Assembly: GCA_934098745.1 (NCBI GenBank)
Contig: CAKOPG010000006.1
Span: 1 to 64,000, forward strand
DNA from: an uncultured Bacilli bacterium
GTDB taxonomy: Bacteria; Bacillota_I; Bacilli_A; RF39; UBA660
Length of the DNA: 64,000 bases
Direction: 5' to 3'
Part shown: positions 24,765-34,366 of the stretch, one piece after another
How the letters are laid out: each line of letters starts with the position of its first letter
Position numbering within the stretch: the first letter of the stretch is position 1
The notes under the pieces: model-generated
Database searches by the model: none
The model's input: the letters and a program-made list of their open reading frames with translations, nothing else
Told to the model about the DNA's origin: nothing
Program-made: the position numbers and the translations under genes

Positions 24765-27371
24765 ATGAATATCCTGAATAAATTAACTCTCAAAAATTTA
24801 AAGTTAAATAAAAAAAGAAGCATCGTAACAATTATTGGAATTATTTTATCCGTTGCTCTAATAACTGCTGTATCGTCAATGGTATCAAGCTTTAAAAGTA
24901 GTATGATTAACTATGAAAAAGAAATGCGTGGAAATTATCACTATATTTTTAGTAACGTTCCCAGTACCGATTTACAATACTTTGAAAATAGTCGCTATTT
25001 TGCCTCTTACAGTATAACTAAAGAAATAGGGTATGCTAAATTAACTCAAAGTGCTAACGAATACAAACCATATGCTTATATTATTGAAATGGATAAACAA
25101 AGCTTAAAAAATACTGGAATCATCTTAAAAGAAGGAAGACTACCTGAAAACAGTAATGAAATAGTCATTCCTAGACATCTAAAAACCAATGGTCGCATTG
25201 ACTATAAAGTAGGGGATACTATAACATTAGAAATTGGTACTCGTGAAAGTAACGGTGAAAAATTAACTCAAGAAAATCCTTACAGTGAAGAAAATCAAGA
25301 AACAATAAATAGTCAAATCTCTAAACAATACAAAATAGTTGGTATTGTAGAAAGACCATCCTTTGAACCCCATACCGCTCCCGGTTACACATTTATTTCA
25401 TATCTGGCCCACAGAACTTCCACTAGCAGTTACATTGTATATACCAAATATACCCAAAAAGCTCTAAAAGATGAATCTCAAACAACTGCAAATATTCTAG
25501 GAATTGATCCAGATATTTATAAAAAAGGTATAAGTCCTCAAACAGAAGAAGACTTTGATAATTATTATCAAGAATTAGCTAAAGCAAAATATCATTTTAG
25601 TAACAATAGTCGCCTAATTAAAATGGAAACTATGTCTTTTGAAGATGGTACTATGAGAACAATTTATTCTATAGCTATAATAATTATCATAATAATCATT
25701 GCAACCTCTGTATTTTGCATAAAAAATAGTTTTAACATATCCATAAATGAAAAAATAAAACAATATGGTATGCTATCAAGTATTGGTGCAACAAGTAAAC
25801 AAATCAAAAAAAATGTCTATTACGAAGCCTTTCTTTTAGCCACAATAGGTATTCCCTTAGGTATTTTAAGTGGTTTATTTGCATCATACATCTTAATTAT
25901 AGTAGTTGATAAATTAATCGGATCATCTCTAACAATAGAAGATTTTCTCAAATTTAAAATCTCTATATTACCCCTCATCATCTCAATCATTTTAAGTAGT
26001 ATAACAATTCATTTATCCGCTAAAAAAAGTGCCAAGATCGCCTCACTTATTTCACCAATCAAAGCAATAAGAAATAGCAATGATTTAAAAATAACTGAAA
26101 AAGATTTAAAAACCCCTAAAATAATTAATAAAATATTTGGCATTGGTGGTGTTGTATCTTACAAAAACATCAAAAGAAATCACAAAAAGTACCGTCCCAC
26201 TGTCATTTCAATAATTGTTTGTACCTCTGTTTATATAGCACTATCTTACTTTGTAAATATGGCCTTTGATGTTACCAAACTAGAATATGGAGAATACTCA
26301 TACAATATAAATGTTGGTTCAGTTCTAGAAGATTATAACAAAAATTATGAATTATTAAAAAAAATAGTTAAACTAGATAATATAAATAGTTATGTAATAA
26401 GTAAAAAGAGTCTTATAAATGCCAAAAATGTTAAAATGTCAAAAGAAAGTATTGCAAATGGTAACATAATTGAAGAAAGTAAAGAAATAATTATTATATC
26501 TTTAGGAGATGATGCATATAAAGCTTATTTAAAAAAATTGAATCTAAATTATAACAACGCAAAAGATAAAGCTATTTTAGTAAGTAATACCGTTCAAAAA
26601 ATTGATAAAAATGGTAAAGAAGTAAATGCCACCTATGATATATTAGACTATAAACAAGGAGATACAATAAATGGTACCATCGATATTGATAATGCCTCTG
26701 AAGATTATACCTTTACAATTATCAAATCTACTAACATAAGACCAATGGGATATGAAAATAACTATGGAATGATTTATCTAATTGTAAGTGATGAATTAAT
26801 AGATACCATTCCTAAATATAATCAAATAGTAGCATATATAAATTCATCTAATCCCGATACACTTCAAGACCAAATTGATGCCTTATACGAAGAAGAAAAT
26901 ATTAATGATTATTACTTTGTTAACAATATTGATGCTAGTATTAAAACTGTAAATTCCTTCTTTACCATCTTAGCCATCTTTTTATACGGTTTCATCATTG
27001 TAATTGCCTTAATAGGTATAACCAATATCTTTAATACCATTTCTACCAATATGAACCTTCGTAGTTCTGAATTTGCTACCCTTAAAAGTATTGGCATGAC
27101 TTCAAAAGAATTTAATCGTATGATTTTCCTAGAAAGTTTCTTCTATTGTATCAAGTCATTATTAATAGGTATACCTATAGGAATATCTTTATCATACTTA
27201 GTATATTTAGCCCTAAAAGGTGAAATGATCTTTAAATATACATTACCATATAAAGGAATAATTATAAGCATTTGTATAGTATTTATATTAGTATTTACTC
27301 TAATGAAGTACTCTGTTAACAAGACCAAAAATAAAAATATAATAGAAACTATTCGGAATGAAAACATCTAA
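24765..27371 (+). CDS. FtsX-like ABC permease with two FtsX domains
   Basis: An 868-residue membrane protein with an N-terminal helix (about 15-37), a large extracytoplasmic domain of about 250 residues, three helices of the first FtsX unit (about 305-420), a second helix and exported domain (about 475-720), and three final helices (about 730-865). The motif YGMLSSIGATSKQI in the first unit is mirrored by FATLKSIGMTSKEF in the second, so it is a duplicated permease. Together with the ATPase and the downstream two-component system it resembles antimicrobial-peptide or envelope-stress modules. The ligand is unknown. Confidence 0.9.
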   Translation: MNILNKLTLKNLKLNKKRSIVTIIGIILSVALITAVSSMVSSFKSSMINYEKEMRGNYHYIFSNVPSTDLQYFENSRYFASYSITKEIGYAKLTQSANEYKPYAYIIEMDKQSLKNTGIILKEGRLPENSNEIVIPRHLKTNGRIDYKVGDTITLEIGTRESNGEKLTQENPYSEENQETINSQISKQYKIVGIVERPSFEPHTAPGYTFISYLAHRTSTSSYIVYTKYTQKALKDESQTTANILGIDPDIYKKGISPQTEEDFDNYYQELAKAKYHFSNNSRLIKMETMSFEDGTMRTIYSIAIIIIIIIIATSVFCIKNSFNISINEKIKQYGMLSSIGATSKQIKKNVYYEAFLLATIGIPLGILSGLFASYILIIVVDKLIGSSLTIEDFLKFKISILPLIISIILSSITIHLSAKKSAKIASLISPIKAIRNSNDLKITEKDLKTPKIINKIFGIGGVVSYKNIKRNHKKYRPTVISIIVCTSVYIALSYFVNMAFDVTKLEYGEYSYNINVGSVLEDYNKNYELLKKIVKLDNINSYVISKKSLINAKNVKMSKESIANGNIIEESKEIIIISLGDDAYKAYLKKLNLNYNNAKDKAILVSNTVQKIDKNGKEVNATYDILDYKQGDTINGTIDIDNASEDYTFTIIKSTNIRPMGYENNYGMIYLIVSDELIDTIPKYNQIVAYINSSNPDTLQDQIDALYEEENINDYYFVNNIDASIKTVNSFFTILAIFLYGFIIVIALIGITNIFNTISTNMNLRSSEFATLKSIGMTSKEFNRMIFLESFFYCIKSLLIGIPIGISLSYLVYLALKGEMIFKYTLPYKGIIISICIVFILVFTLMKYSVNKTKNKNIIETIRNENI

Positions 27372-27405
27372 AAGGGACTCCATGTCCCTTTAGTTATGAT
27401 ATAAT
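27371..27405 (+). promoter_or_regulatory. Hairpin and -10 between permease and response regulator
   Basis: The perfect stem AAAGGGAC/GTCCCTTT (27371-27391) has only a short T tract after it, so it may attenuate and not end transcription. TATAAT at 27400-27405 without a clear -35 may give the regulator genes their own start. Confidence 0.45.
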
Positions 27406-27422
27406 TAACTTGGAGGTTTACT

Positions 27423-28076
27423 ATGAAAATACTCTTAATTGAAGATAACTATCATGTAGCAAAAGGATTAAACTACGCCTTTAAAACAAATGGTTTCATA
27501 TCAGAAAGCGTAAACTCCTTAAACAAAGCCACCTCTTACCTAAATGAAAACATTCCTCATCTAATAATTTTAGATGTATCACTACCAGATGGCAATGGTT
27601 TTACCTTTTATGAACAAAAAATAAAACCATTATCAATTCCCACAATCTTCTTAACTGCCAAAGATACCGAAGATGATATTGTCAAAGGCCTAGAATTAGG
27701 AGCCGTTGATTATATAACAAAACCATTTAGCACAAGAGAATTAATTGCTCGCATGAAAAGAATTTTAATTCAAGAAAATAAAAATATAATAACTGTCAAA
27801 AATATAAAATTTGATTTTGATAAAATGGCTGTTTGCAAAGAAAATGAATTAATTAATTTAACGTCTTTAGAATTAAAAATACTCTCACTTTTATTTTCAA
27901 ACCTAAACAAAGTTATTACAAGAACATATCTAATTGATTATATTTATAACTTAACAGGAAATGATGTCTATGATAACACAATAACTGTTTATTTAAAAAG
28001 AATAAGAGAAAAAGTAGGTGATGACATCATAATCACCGTTAAAGGAATAGGGTATCGTATTGATGAAGAAAAATAA
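27423..28076 (+). CDS. OmpR-family response regulator
   Basis: A 217-residue protein. The receiver domain has the acidic pair in LIEDN, phosphoacceptor Asp51 (LILDVSLPDG), Thr in FLTAKD and Lys in YITKPF. The C-terminal winged helix shows LTSLELKILSLLFSN and TVYLKRIREKVGDD. It is preceded by TTGGAGGT. Phosphorylated regulators of this class bind direct repeats, and the two GTCACTT boxes ahead of the ABC genes are the obvious target. It overlaps the kinase gene by 14 bases. Confidence 0.95.
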   Translation: MKILLIEDNYHVAKGLNYAFKTNGFISESVNSLNKATSYLNENIPHLIILDVSLPDGNGFTFYEQKIKPLSIPTIFLTAKDTEDDIVKGLELGAVDYITKPFSTRELIARMKRILIQENKNIITVKNIKFDFDKMAVCKENELINLTSLELKILSLLFSNLNKVITRTYLIDYIYNLTGNDVYDNTITVYLKRIREKVGDDIIITVKGIGYRIDEEK

Positions 28077-29265
28077 CAAAACCATTTTGAAAACAATTAT
28101 TGTATCTATTATTTTTATCATTATCCTAAACATCACTTATATTTATCAAAATCATAAATTAAAAGAAAATTATAACAATACCATCAACAATATAATTTAC
28201 AAATCAACCTTAACTAATGAAAAACTATCTAAAGAAGAAATTGTTAAAATTCTAAATGCAGATAAAATAAGCCCTAATATTCTAAAAGAATATGGCATAA
28301 ATCCTAATAAAGATTACCTAATCATAGCCAATCAAAAAATATATTCCAAGTATTTTATTATAAATAACATAACTATCCTTATTTTTCTAATTATTATCGT
28401 AATTATCTTCATAATCAACGAAAAAAATGAAAACAAAAAAATTAGACAAATAACAAAATTAATAGAACAAATAAATAATAAAAACTATTACTTAAACATT
28501 GAAGACAATAATGAAGATGAAATCTCTATTTTAAAAAACGAGATTTACAAAACTACTGTTATGTTAAAAGAACAAGCTGAAAATTCTAATAAAGATAAAA
28601 TAAATCTAAAGTGTTCCCTTGAAAATATTTCCCATCAATTAAAAACCCCTCTAACATCTATAAGTATTATGCTAGATAACTTATTAGATAATCCCCATAT
28701 GGATGAATATACTAGAAACGATTTTATAAAAGATATAAACAAAGAAATAAATAATATTAACTTTCTAATTCAAGTATTACTCAAATTATCTCGTTTTGAC
28801 GCTAACGTAATTAAATACAACAATAAATTTAACTCGCTCAAAAGTATTATAGATAAATCAATCGATAATCTATCTTCGCTTTGTGATCTAAAAAACATTC
28901 AAATGTTTACAAAAATTCCCAATAATTTAGACATATATTGTGATTCTCATTGGCAAATTGAAGCTATCACTAATATCCTAAAAAATTGTCTTGAACATTC
29001 TGAAAATGGTAGCACTATCGAAGTATTTGCCACAGACAACAAAATATATTCCGAAATTATCATTAAAGATAATGGTACTGGTATTCCTGAAAAAGATTTA
29101 AAACATATTTTTAAACGATTTTATCGAGGACAAAATTCCAAAGAAGATAGCGTTGGTATAGGCCTTTCTCTAGCCAAAAGCATCATTGAAAAAAATAATG
29201 GTATAATCAATGTTACATCATCAGTTGGAAAAGGAACAACATTTAGTATTAAATATTTTAAATAA
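28063..29265 (+). CDS. Sensor histidine kinase
   Basis: A 400-residue kinase with two transmembrane helices (about 9-30 and 100-124) and a small outer domain of about 68 residues between them. The phosphoacceptor is His191 in ENISHQLKTPLTS. The ATPase domain has NILKNCLEHS (N box), DNGTGIP (G1) and GIGLSLAKS (G2). I prefer ATG 28063 to the adjacent TTG 28060. The small sensor region suits kinases that read the state of a linked ABC permease. It ends the four-gene detoxification-type cluster. Confidence 0.92.
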   Translation: MKKNNKTILKTIIVSIIFIIILNITYIYQNHKLKENYNNTINNIIYKSTLTNEKLSKEEIVKILNADKISPNILKEYGINPNKDYLIIANQKIYSKYFIINNITILIFLIIIVIIFIINEKNENKKIRQITKLIEQINNKNYYLNIEDNNEDEISILKNEIYKTTVMLKEQAENSNKDKINLKCSLENISHQLKTPLTSISIMLDNLLDNPHMDEYTRNDFIKDINKEINNINFLIQVLLKLSRFDANVIKYNNKFNSLKSIIDKSIDNLSSLCDLKNIQMFTKIPNNLDIYCDSHWQIEAITNILKNCLEHSENGSTIEVFATDNKIYSEIIIKDNGTGIPEKDLKHIFKRFYRGQNSKEDSVGIGLSLAKSIIEKNNGIINVTSSVGKGTTFSIKYFK

Positions 29266-29297
29266 AGATATAAAAACTTAATTTATATCTTTTATTT
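29264..29297 (+). terminator. Terminator after the sensor kinase
   Basis: The 11-bp arms AAAGATATAAA and TTTATATCTTT are followed by TATTTTG. Confidence 0.75.
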
Positions 29298-29312
29298 TGT
29301 CAAAAGATGTGC

Positions 29313-29341
29313 TTGTTAAATTTTGAATTATTTGTTATAAT
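29313..29341 (+). promoter_or_regulatory. Promoter of the arc operon
   Basis: TTGTTA (29313-29318), a 17-bp spacer and TATAAT (29336-29341) with an extended TGT. Confidence 0.75.
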
Positions 29342-29389
29342 TTAATTATCATAGGATGACTATCCATGAAAGATAAAAAGGAGGAAAAA

Positions 29390-30613
29390 ATGATAAATGT
29401 CAAAAGTGAGATTATGCCACTTAAAAGAGTACTATTACATCGCCCTGGAAATGAATTATTAAATTTAACTCCAGATTCACTTAGCAGATTACTATTTGAT
29501 GATATTCCATACTTAGAAATTGCTCAAAAAGAACATGATGAATTTGCCAACATCTTAAGAGAAAATGGTGTTGAAGTAGTTTATTTAGAAGATTTAATGG
29601 CTGAAGTAATTGACATAAGTGACGAAATTAGAGAAAAATTTATTCGTCAATTTGTATATGAAGCTGGCATAAAAACCCCTAAATATAAAGAATCTGTAAT
29701 TGACTTCTTAAAAGGCTTTACAAATAGTAAAGATCTAGTATTAAAAACGATGGAAGGAATAAATGTCAACGAATTGTCGGCTATGGAACGTGATATTGAA
29801 CATTCATTAGTAGATTTAGTAACTGAAGAATCCAAATTCCTAGCTGATCCCATGCCCAACCTTGTTTTTACCAGAGACCCCTTTGCTTCGATAGGTAATG
29901 GAATCAGTTTAAACAAAATGTATTCCGTTACTAGAAATCGTGAAACTATATATGCTGAATATATTTTTAATTATCATCCAGAGTATAAAAATACTGTCAA
30001 ATATTATGATAGATATAATCCATATCATATAGAAGGCGGTGATATTTTAGTATTAAATGATCATATATTAGCTGTTGGCGTAAGTCAAAGAACATTGCCA
30101 GAATCTATTGAACAACTAGGTATTAATTTGTTTAATGATCCAGAATGTCCATTTGATACTATCCTTGCTTTCAATATTCCAAATTCTAGAGCATTTATGC
30201 ATCTTGATACCGTATTTACTCAAATAGACTATGATAAATTTACCTACCATCCAGGTATTATGGATACACTTCAAGTATTTGAGATTAAAGAAGATTATAC
30301 CGAAGGAGTTTTAGTCAAAGAAATTAATGATAGTTTAGGTAACATCCTAGAAAAATATTTAGGAATAGATGTTTCTCTAATCCCATGCGGTGGTGGAGAC
30401 AAAATAATATCCGAAAGAGAACAATGGAACGATGGCTCTAACACATTATGTATCGCCCCAGGAGTTGTTATCGTTTATGACAGAAATAATATTACTAATG
30501 CCGTTTTAAGAAGATATGGCATTAAAGTGTTAGAAATGCATGGCTCTGAATTATCACGCGGTCGTGGCGGACCTAGATGTATGAGTATGCCATTAATCAG
30601 GGAGGAAAAATAA
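29390..30613 (+). CDS. arcA: Arginine deiminase
   Basis: A 407-residue enzyme hydrolysing L-arginine to citrulline and ammonia. It has MPLKRVLLHRPGNE at the N-terminus, FTRDPFASIGNG, the EGGDILVL segment, and the catalytic Cys397 in GRGGPRCMSMP. ATG 29390 follows AAGGAGG by five bases; the ATG at 29366 gives a longer, site-less start. It heads arcABCD. No ARG box was identified, so regulation is unclear. Confidence 0.96.
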   Translation: MINVKSEIMPLKRVLLHRPGNELLNLTPDSLSRLLFDDIPYLEIAQKEHDEFANILRENGVEVVYLEDLMAEVIDISDEIREKFIRQFVYEAGIKTPKYKESVIDFLKGFTNSKDLVLKTMEGINVNELSAMERDIEHSLVDLVTEESKFLADPMPNLVFTRDPFASIGNGISLNKMYSVTRNRETIYAEYIFNYHPEYKNTVKYYDRYNPYHIEGGDILVLNDHILAVGVSQRTLPESIEQLGINLFNDPECPFDTILAFNIPNSRAFMHLDTVFTQIDYDKFTYHPGIMDTLQVFEIKEDYTEGVLVKEINDSLGNILEKYLGIDVSLIPCGGGDKIISEREQWNDGSNTLCIAPGVVIVYDRNNITNAVLRRYGIKVLEMHGSELSRGRGGPRCMSMPLIREEK

Positions 30614-31605
30614 TGAATTTAAAAGGTAGAGATTTTCTTACTTTACTAGATTATAGTGAAGAAGAAATAAGATACTTACTAGAATTATCTAAAAAATTTA
30701 AAAAAATGAAACAAAAAGGAAAAAGTCACAAATATTTTGATGGCAAAAACATCGCTATCATCTTTGAAAAAGATAGTACCAGAACAAGATGTTCTTTTGA
30801 AGTAGCTGCTCATGATCTTGGCATGAACGTAACATACCTAGGACCAACTGGTAGCCAAATGGGAAAAAAAGAAAGTATTGCCGATACAGCAAGAGTTTTA
30901 TGTCGTATTTATGATGGTATTGAATATCGAGGATTTGCCCAAACAATAGTAAATGATTTAGCAAAATATTCCACAGTTCCCGTATGGAATGGACTAACCA
31001 ATGAATTTCATCCTACTCAAATGTTAGCTGATATCATGACAGCTGAAGAACATTTTGGATCTATGAAAGGAAAAAAATTAGTTTTTTGTGGTGATGCTAG
31101 AAATAATGTTGGCAATTCACTAATGGTAATATGTTCAAAACTAGGAATTAACTTTACGTGTTGTGCTCCCCAAGAATTATGGCCAGAAGAAAACCTTGTT
31201 AGTAAATGCCAAGAAATTGCTAAACAAACAGGTAGTCAAATTTCTATGGAAACCGATATTATGAAAGGAACAAAAGACGCTCACGTAATATACACAGATG
31301 TTTGGTTATCTATGGGAGAACCTGTAGAGAAATGGCAAGAAAGAATCAATTTATTACATCCTTATCAAGTAAATATGGCCGTTATGAACAATGCTAGTCC
31401 AGATGCTATTTTCTTACATTGCTTACCATCATTTCATGATACAAACACGACTATTGGTAAAGAAATATATGAAAAATATGGCTTAGATTCCATGGAAGTA
31501 AGTAATGAAGTATTTGAAAGTGAAAAATCCAAGGTGTTTGAAGAAGCTGAGAATCGTATGCATACCATAAAAGCTATTATTTATGCTACCATGGGTGGTA
31601 AATAA
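30613..31605 (+). CDS. arcB: Ornithine carbamoyltransferase (catabolic)
   Basis: A 330-residue enzyme converting citrulline plus phosphate to ornithine and carbamoyl phosphate in the deiminase pathway. The carbamoyl-phosphate loop is STRTRCSFE and the ornithine-side motif is HCLPSFHD. The ATG overlaps the arcA stop (TAATG), and GGAGG lies in the last arcA codons, so translation is coupled. The length and operon position support the catabolic role over the biosynthetic argF. Confidence 0.95.
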   Translation: MNLKGRDFLTLLDYSEEEIRYLLELSKKFKKMKQKGKSHKYFDGKNIAIIFEKDSTRTRCSFEVAAHDLGMNVTYLGPTGSQMGKKESIADTARVLCRIYDGIEYRGFAQTIVNDLAKYSTVPVWNGLTNEFHPTQMLADIMTAEEHFGSMKGKKLVFCGDARNNVGNSLMVICSKLGINFTCCAPQELWPEENLVSKCQEIAKQTGSQISMETDIMKGTKDAHVIYTDVWLSMGEPVEKWQERINLLHPYQVNMAVMNNASPDAIFLHCLPSFHDTNTTIGKEIYEKYGLDSMEVSNEVFESEKSKVFEEAENRMHTIKAIIYATMGGK

Positions 31606-32534
31606 TGCGTATTGTTGTAGCCCTTGGCGGAAATGCCCTTGGAAAAACCCCTGAAGAACAACTAAAATTAGTTAAAGAAACTGCCAAGCAAATAGTTAAA
31701 ATAGTAAATACAGGCCACGAAGTAGTCATAGTACATGGCAATGGCCCTCAAGTAGGAATGATTAATCTGGCATTTGATAGTGCATATCAAAGTAATATTG
31801 GTGTCCCTCTAATGCCATTCGCTGAATGTGGTGCCATGAGTCAAGGATATATTGGTTATCACTTACAACAAGCAATCGATGAAGAACTATCTAAAAATAA
31901 TATAAACAAAAAATGCGCGACAATCATTACCCAAGTTATTGTTGATAAAGAAGATCCAGCCTTCCAAAACCCAACAAAACCTGTCGGAATGTTTTATAAT
32001 CAAGATCAAGCTGAAAATATTGCAAGAGAAAAAGGTTATATTTTTGTCGAAGATGCCGGAAGAGGTTACAGGAGAGTAGTACCATCCCCTAAACCAATAG
32101 GCATTGTCGAAGAGAACGAAGTTGTGCAACTTATAAAAAATGGCAATATAGTAATCACTTGTGGTGGCGGTGGCATTCCCGTAATCGCTACCAATAATGG
32201 CTATCAAGGAGTAGATGCCGTTATCGATAAAGATTTTGCCGCTTGCCGATTAGCTCAAACAATTGATGCTGATATATTATTAATATTAACAGCCGTTGAT
32301 AGCGTTTGTATCAACTATAACAAGCCAAATGAACAAAAACTAAAAAGTTTAACAGTATCTGAAGCCAAAAAATATCTTGAAGAAGGTCAATTTGCCAAAG
32401 GAAGTATGCTTCCTAAAATAGAAGCCTGTATTAACTTTGCTTCAGAAAATGAAGATAAAGTTGCAATTATATCTTCTCTTAATGAAGGAATTAGTGCCTT
32501 AAATGGCCAAATAGGTACAACAATAAAAAAATAA
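31605..32534 (+). CDS. arcC: Carbamate kinase
   Basis: A 309-residue amino-acid-kinase-fold enzyme that uses carbamoyl phosphate to make ATP from ADP, the energy-yielding step. Typical segments are VVALGGNALGK, VIVHGNGPQVG, RRVVPSPKP and TCGGGGIPV. Its ATG overlaps the arcB stop by one base (TAATG). The antiporter gene follows 19 bases downstream behind AAAGGAGG. Confidence 0.96.
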   Translation: MRIVVALGGNALGKTPEEQLKLVKETAKQIVKIVNTGHEVVIVHGNGPQVGMINLAFDSAYQSNIGVPLMPFAECGAMSQGYIGYHLQQAIDEELSKNNINKKCATIITQVIVDKEDPAFQNPTKPVGMFYNQDQAENIAREKGYIFVEDAGRGYRRVVPSPKPIGIVEENEVVQLIKNGNIVITCGGGGIPVIATNNGYQGVDAVIDKDFAACRLAQTIDADILLILTAVDSVCINYNKPNEQKLKSLTVSEAKKYLEEGQFAKGSMLPKIEACINFASENEDKVAIISSLNEGISALNGQIGTTIKK

Positions 32535-32553
32535 AAAGGAGGAAAATTAAAAA

Positions 32554-34329
32554 ATGTCAAAAAATAAAAGTATTACACTCTTTGAGAAATCACAAAAAAA
32601 TTTAAAAAATGATATGCTTGTACTTGGAATACTGACAATTCTATTAGCAGTATTTAAAATAAATATTATATTTAATATAGTATATGCCATATTACTATTT
32701 GCCGGATATTTTCAGGCTAAAAAAGGTAAAAAAAGTGCTGGCACAATAGGCATAATAGTTGGTATTCTTATGATTGTATCAATAGTTCAGGGAGATATCA
32801 TAGATACAATATTAGGCTTATTTGTATTCACTCACTCTGTAAGGTACAACGAATATCTAGATGATAAAGAATTAGGAATGCAAGTAGCAAATAAAACTAA
32901 GAAAGGTAAAAAATTTATGCTATCATCATTTACAATTATCATTTTACTACTCTTTATCTTAGGAATAGTATCACATTTACTACCACAAGCTACATTTGTA
33001 AATGATGAAATTGTTAATGGTAGTGGTGTTATTGGAGCCAAACTATCTGACGTTCTAATGAGTCCAATATTAGGATTTAAAGATGCCGTTGGTGTCGGCA
33101 TATTTGTCATGATGTTAGGAGCATATCTAGCTGTTGTTACCAAAACAGGTGCTCTTGAATCAGGAATAAAAGTTTTAATAAAAAAATTAAAAGGAAAAGA
33201 ACTTCTACTAATACCTATACTAATGTTTATTTTTAGTATTGGCGGAACAGCTTACGGTATGTTAGAAGAAACCGTTGGTTTTTACGCTTTACTTTCTGCT
33301 ACAATGGTCGCTGCTGGAATGGATACCATCGTAGCATCTGCAACAATTCTTTTAGGAGCTGGTGTCGGTGTTTTAGGTTCAACTGTCAATCCATTTGCCG
33401 TTGGAGCAGCTGTAGATGCCTTACCAGAAGGCATAGTCGTTAACCAAGGAATAATTATTGCAATTGGTGTTGCACTATGGATAGTATCATATGTTATAGC
33501 TACACTATTTGTTATGAGTTATGCCAAAAAAGTAAAAGCTGACAAAGGATCAACATTCTTATCACTTCAAGAACAAAAAGCTATGGAAAAAAGATACGGA
33601 AAAGAAGAAATTGATGAAAAAATATCTCTTACAGGAAAGCAAAAAATCACTTTATGGATTTTTGGTTTAGCCTTTCTAATAATGATTTTAGGATTTATCC
33701 CATGGGAAGATTTCGGAGTAACTATATTCAATAACTTTACCGGATGGTTAGTAGGAACCCCTATTGGTGGTTGGTATTTTGATGAAGCCTCATTATGGTT
33801 TCTAATTATTACAATTCTATTATGTATTATTAATGGGTTTAGTGAAAAAGAAACTGTTGATACTTTCGTAGATGGTGCTGATGATATGGTCGGTGTTATC
33901 TTAATAATCGCTCTTGCACGTGGAGCATCAGTTTTAATGGGAATAACACATTTAGATAATTATATTATTTATAATGCCGCCGAATGGCTTCGTGGTGTAC
34001 CAGCAATTCTTTATGCTCCATGCAGTTATCTATTACACGTTCTATTATCAGTATTAGTTCCATCGTCATCTGGCATAGCTAGCTTATCTACTCCAATTAT
34101 GGGACCTCTTACTTATCAATTGGGATTCTCTGTTGAAACCAATATTATGATTTTAGTAGCCGCCAACGGTTTGGTAAATTTAATTACGCCAACATGTGGT
34201 GCTATTATGGGTGGTTTAGCTCTTGCTAGAGTAGAGTACTCTACATGGCTAAAATGGGCTTGGAAAGTAGTGTTATGTATAGGATTAGCTTCAATGTTAA
34301 TTCTAACACTAGCAATGTTAATCTTCTAA
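32554..34329 (+). CDS. arcD: Arginine/ornithine antiporter, YfcC/ArcD type, with N-terminal membrane extension
   Basis: A 591-residue transporter. From about residue 120 it is a YfcC/DcuC-type carrier (GGTAYGMLEETVGFYAL, VPSSSGIASLSTPIMGP), the class used as ArcD in streptococci. It exchanges external arginine for ornithine. Residues 1-110 are an added module with about four hydrophobic helices that resembles a small DUF308/DUF4064-like protein and makes the gene longer than the usual 480-510. Being last in arcABCD supports arginine/ornithine as substrate. Confidence 0.85.
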   Translation: MSKNKSITLFEKSQKNLKNDMLVLGILTILLAVFKINIIFNIVYAILLFAGYFQAKKGKKSAGTIGIIVGILMIVSIVQGDIIDTILGLFVFTHSVRYNEYLDDKELGMQVANKTKKGKKFMLSSFTIIILLLFILGIVSHLLPQATFVNDEIVNGSGVIGAKLSDVLMSPILGFKDAVGVGIFVMMLGAYLAVVTKTGALESGIKVLIKKLKGKELLLIPILMFIFSIGGTAYGMLEETVGFYALLSATMVAAGMDTIVASATILLGAGVGVLGSTVNPFAVGAAVDALPEGIVVNQGIIIAIGVALWIVSYVIATLFVMSYAKKVKADKGSTFLSLQEQKAMEKRYGKEEIDEKISLTGKQKITLWIFGLAFLIMILGFIPWEDFGVTIFNNFTGWLVGTPIGGWYFDEASLWFLIITILLCIINGFSEKETVDTFVDGADDMVGVILIIALARGASVLMGITHLDNYIIYNAAEWLRGVPAILYAPCSYLLHVLLSVLVPSSSGIASLSTPIMGPLTYQLGFSVETNIMILVAANGLVNLITPTCGAIMGGLALARVEYSTWLKWAWKVVLCIGLASMLILTLAMLIF

Positions 34330-34334
34330 AAAAG

Positions 34335-34366
34335 AAAAACACTTCACAACTTGTTGAAGTGTTTTT
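34335..34366. terminator. Bidirectional terminator between arcD and the ispE-like gene
   Basis: The arms AAAAACACTTCA and TGAAGTGTTTTT enclose CAACTTG; A and T runs flank both sides. Confidence 0.9.
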
